Shown here in pieces: positions 6,706-9,192 of a DNA stretch of 9,192 nucleotides; the stretch's first letter is position 1, and each line of letters begins with the position of its first letter. The DNA comes from JBCCBI01 sp039034155 (GTDB taxonomy: Bacteria > Deinococcota > Deinococci > Deinococcales > Trueperaceae). The stretch covers positions 1 through 9,192 of the forward strand of contig JBCCBI010000215.1 in assembly GCA_039034155.1 (NCBI GenBank), in the 5' to 3' direction. The notes beneath the pieces were generated by a model. It was not told where the DNA came from. It saw nothing but the letters and a program-made list of their open reading frames with translations, and did not search any database. The position numbers and the translations under genes were made by a program.

Positions 6706-8688
6706 ATGCCCCAAGTTGGAGAAACATGGTTGCACTACGAACTTCTTGATGTTCTAGGTCAAGGGGCGATGGGGCAAGTTTTTAAGGCTAAAGACACCCG
6801 CCTAGACCGCGAGGTTGCCCTCAAGTTTTTACTGACGCCTAATCGGGTGAAAGGTGAACTTAAAGCCCGCTTTGTACAAGAAGCCAAAGCTGTGGCAAGG
6901 CTTGACCACCCTCACATTGGGGCGCTCTATGCTATTGAAGAACAGCAAGAGCAGGTGTTCTTGGCAATGGCTTATTACCAAGGTCAAAGTTTAGCTGCCA
7001 AGGTAAAAGGTGGCCTCGAGCTGCCAACCTCACTTAAAATCTTCACAGACCTGCTCACAGGCTTCCACTACGCGCACGAGCAAGGCGTCATCCACCGCGA
7101 CATTAAAGCAGACAACATCTTCATTACTGAGGATGGCACTGTTAAAATCTTAGATTTTGGCCTCGCCAGACTGCCCAACTCCGACCTCACCCAAGACGGT
7201 CAGATGATGGGCACGCCTAACTACATGTCTCCTGAACAGTTTAAGGGTGAGGCAGTAGACGCCCGCAGTGATATATGGTCGCTGGGTGTGTTGCTGTTTT
7301 ACATACTGACCGGGGAATTACCCTTTGAGGCTCAATTCCCGCAGATTATCCAGTTAATTTTGAAAGATGAGCCGAGGCCGTTAGGTCAGTGGCTCGAGCA
7401 TCCTGAGTTACAAGCCATCATCGAACGCTGCTTAGCCAAAGATAAGCAGGAGCGGTTTGCAAGTTGTGCTGACTTACGAGCTGCCATTGATAACCTCAAC
7501 ATCAACCCAGCTCAAACGCGCAAACACGCAGCAACGCAACAGTCAGCAGCTACCCCTCAACAGGGTAGCTCGAGCCCTTCAAGTAGCCGTGCCAGCCGCA
7601 GTCGTAAGCGTGCCATCAGTTTAGTTGGGCGTGACCATGAGCTAGAGGATTTGGTTGGGTTAGTTAGTGATGCTGACAGCTATTTGGTAAACGTCATCGG
7701 GATTGGTGGGGCGGGTAAAACGACCTTGGCAAGAGCCGTCATGAACGACGTGCGACTCAAGCCAACATTTCCAGATGGACGCTTTTTTGTAGGGCTTGAT
7801 AGCCTCAGCGACACTTCGCAAATTCCTCACGCTATCGCCCAAGCTATGCAGCTGCAAATTGTTGGGCAAGACCCGTGGGAGAGTTTGCACTATTTGCTTA
7901 CAGAGAAGCAGGTCTTACTGGTTTTGGATAACTTAGAGCATTTGATTGAGGCATGTTCAGCAGACTTAGACGAGTTGCTTGGGGTGTGTCCGAACTTGAG
8001 CGTTTTGGCTACCTCGAGGGTTGTCTTGAACCTCGAGGGCGAAGTGATTTACGACCTCAAAGGTTTACGTGTGCCAGAAACAGCAGATGCGGACTTACTG
8101 GCGTACGGGGCAACGGCATTGTTCATTAGCAGGGCCAAACGACTGAAGCGTTTATTCAACGCACAAGACCACGAGCAGGCAATTGTTGATATTTGCACCA
8201 CGTTAGAAGGCTGGCCCTTGGGGATTGAGTTAGCAGTGGCGTGGATACGGCAGCTTAGTCCTAGCGAGATTGCGCAGAAGCTTACCGAGAGTTTGGATTT
8301 TTTAACCACCAGAACACGGCACCAAGCCTCCAGACATCAAAGTGCTAGGGCAGCGTTTGAGTATTCTTGGCGGCTCTTGAATAAAGAAGCGCAAGAGGCG
8401 TTAACGAAGTTAGCGGTGTTTAAGGGTGGGTTTACGACTGAGGCAGCGTTTGAAGTTACAAACACAAGCTTAGAGACCTTAGCATTGCTTGTGGATGCGT
8501 CTTTTCTAACGATTACGGATGAGGGGAGGTATGACAGGCATCCGTTAATTGAAGAATTTAGTAAAGATGTTTTTGAGCAGGCTAACTTCAAGCAAGACGT
8601 GATGGCCAAATTTGTCGAGTTTTTCCGAGAGAAAACTGAAGAGGCTGAAGACAAATTGAGTTCAGAACAACGTTCCACTGGTATATAA
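6706..8688 (+). CDS. Ser/Thr protein kinase fused to a STAND (NB-ARC/AfsR-like) ATPase, ended early by an in-frame stop
   Basis: 660 residues before a TAA. Residues 11-265 are a Hanks-type kinase with every key residue: glycine loop LGQGAMGQV (17-25), lysine K40, glutamate E59, catalytic loop HRDIKADN (130-137), DFG (150-152) and GTPNYMSPEQ (169-178). A Ser/Gln/Arg-rich linker spans about 268-302. The STAND ATPase follows: Walker A GIGGAGKTT (332-340), Walker B VLLVLDNLE (403-411), sensor LATSR (434-438) and GWPLGIELA (502-510), then a winged-helix-like region to about 620. Such proteins usually end in TPR or similar repeats that sense a signal and unlock the ATPase; these lie beyond the stop, in the same frame (8689-9192). 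No membrane segment is seen, so it is probably cytosolic. The order resembles mycobacterial PknK (kinase, MalT-like ATPase, repeats). Target and signal are unknown. Either this is a decayed gene, or the shortened protein still has kinase and ATPase activity without its sensor. Confidence 0.85.
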   Translation: MPQVGETWLHYELLDVLGQGAMGQVFKAKDTRLDREVALKFLLTPNRVKGELKARFVQEAKAVARLDHPHIGALYAIEEQQEQVFLAMAYYQGQSLAAKVKGGLELPTSLKIFTDLLTGFHYAHEQGVIHRDIKADNIFITEDGTVKILDFGLARLPNSDLTQDGQMMGTPNYMSPEQFKGEAVDARSDIWSLGVLLFYILTGELPFEAQFPQIIQLILKDEPRPLGQWLEHPELQAIIERCLAKDKQERFASCADLRAAIDNLNINPAQTRKHAATQQSAATPQQGSSSPSSSRASRSRKRAISLVGRDHELEDLVGLVSDADSYLVNVIGIGGAGKTTLARAVMNDVRLKPTFPDGRFFVGLDSLSDTSQIPHAIAQAMQLQIVGQDPWESLHYLLTEKQVLLVLDNLEHLIEACSADLDELLGVCPNLSVLATSRVVLNLEGEVIYDLKGLRVPETADADLLAYGATALFISRAKRLKRLFNAQDHEQAIVDICTTLEGWPLGIELAVAWIRQLSPSEIAQKLTESLDFLTTRTRHQASRHQSARAAFEYSWRLLNKEAQEALTKLAVFKGGFTTEAAFEVTNTSLETLALLVDASFLTITDEGRYDRHPLIEEFSKDVFEQANFKQDVMAKFVEFFREKTEEAEDKLSSEQRSTGI

Positions 8689-8689
8689 T
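8661..8689 (+). promoter_or_regulatory. Possible internal promoter overlapping the in-frame stop
   Basis: TTCAGA at 8661-8666 (four of six matches to TTGACA), 17 bases, then a perfect TATAAT at 8684-8689, whose TAA is the stop codon of the kinase frame. Transcription would start near 8696. The first in-frame ATG downstream is far off (9034), and only an in-frame TTG at 8845 lies nearer, so it is unclear what it would express. It may be chance in an AT-rich stretch. Confidence 0.2.
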
Positions 8690-9192
8690 TCTTTGAAAGC
8701 GAACTTGAAAATATACAAAAGGTCTTAGCTTATTATCTTGAGAAAAATGAAATTGAGTTAGGGCTTTGTTTTGTCAGTACACTTAATAGTTTTTGGAGAT
8801 ATGGTTCTTATCTTGAGTTAGCTCACAAGTGGACTGAGGCATTTTTGAGGAACCCTAGCCCTGATACTAAAGCGCGAGCACAATGTCTAGCAGCTTTAGT
8901 ATCACTGGAAGACAGACTTGGCAATTTTGATGATGCTCTCACAAACCTTAATAGCGCACTAAATATAGCTAAAGCGTTAGATGAAAAACACCTTCAAGTA
9001 ACTATTTATAATCGCCTAGGTATTGCGCACTACATGCATTGTGATTTTAAAACTGCGCAATTGAATTATGCTAGGGGCATCAATATCGCCGAAAAATCGG
9101 ATTTACATTATAGAAAACTACATCTATATCATAAAGCTTTGTTCATCAAAGGCAATCTTGCTGAAATAGATATGCTTCAAGGTAAGTATCAA
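8689..9192 (+). pseudogene. Detached C-terminal part of the kinase-STAND protein: TPR-like helical repeats (partial at window end)
   Basis: Directly after the TAA at 8686-8688 the same reading frame continues for 168 codons without another stop and runs off the window. The first residues, FFESELENIQKVLAYYLE, match the helix that in AfsR/STAND proteins follows the winged helix (pattern W-L-x-R-L-E-x-E-x-D-N-L-R-x-A-L). Spacing from the preceding EQRS suggests nothing has been lost at the junction. Helical pairs of TPR type follow, for example ARAQCLAALVSLEDRLGNFD-DALTNLNSALNIAKAL and YNRLGIAHYMHCDFKTAQLNYARGINIAE. No start codon with a ribosome binding site lies near its beginning, so it is unlikely to be a separate gene. 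GC is only about a third in most of it, against about half in the kinase part. It could be made only by readthrough, by internal initiation, or not at all; a sequencing error is also possible. Confidence 0.75.

Larger units (their letters stand above)
1396..8037. repeat. Dispersed palindrome CTCGAG, 13 copies
   Basis: CTCGAG begins at 1396, 2818, 3450, 3915, 4121, 5383, 5395, 6247, 7015, 7393, 7569, 8013 and 8032. About 2.2 would be expected by chance in a window of this length at 50% GC. Five copies extend to GCTCGAGC (3915, 4121, 5395, 7393, 7569) and three to CCTCGAGG (3450, 8013, 8032). Three copies are between genes. Of the ten in genes, eight are read as Leu-Glu and two in another frame, so codon choice alone does not explain it. 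None is in the beta-helix gene or after 8037. The copies are single sites, not an array. Confidence 0.7.

Noticed and set aside
8337..8678. Minus-strand frame of 113 codons opposite the kinase gene
   Set aside because: It is a shadow of the STAND coding sequence, with no domain and no start signals.

Overview
The window reads as chromosomal DNA of a free-living bacterium with about 50% GC. Five features point to a Gram-negative-type or deep-branching lineage, with Deinococcota as my best but uncertain guess: several genes appear to be transcribed without a 5' leader, from a TANNCT -10 box only 5-8 bases before the start codon; accD and accA are adjacent and overlapping; there is a bactofilin; there is a secreted beta-helix protein; and there is a Ser/Thr kinase fused to a STAND ATPase. 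No phage, insertion sequence, CRISPR array, tRNA or rRNA was recognised.

Layout. Positions 1-1357 (minus strand) hold the first 452 codons of a secreted right-handed beta-helix repeat protein; it is cut by the window edge and its C-terminus is unseen. An 86-bp divergent spacer with a G-rich tract and two back-to-back promoters separates it from trkH (1444-2907, plus), a potassium-uptake membrane protein. A roughly 300-bp spacer with two hairpins precedes a bactofilin (3213-3881). A 522-bp spacer with inverted repeats precedes the two-gene unit accD-accA (4404-6270), which encodes both carboxyltransferase subunits of acetyl-CoA carboxylase. After another spacer of about 435 bp comes a Ser/Thr kinase-STAND ATPase gene (6706-8688). 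It is stopped by an in-frame TAA, but the same frame stays open beyond the stop to the window end and encodes the helical, TPR-like repeats expected in such proteins.

How the genes relate. Apart from accD-accA, which make one enzyme for the first step of fatty-acid synthesis, the genes look like independent transcription units: each has its own candidate promoter and long spacers lie between most of them. There is no evidence that they form one pathway.

Most notable observations: (1) the in-frame stop inside the kinase-STAND-TPR gene, with falling GC content around and after it; (2) the palindrome CTCGAG, present 13 times against about 2 expected, often extended to GCTCGAGC or CCTCGAGG, and found both in genes and between them; (3) the shared leaderless promoter architecture, which also corrects the start of the bactofilin gene.
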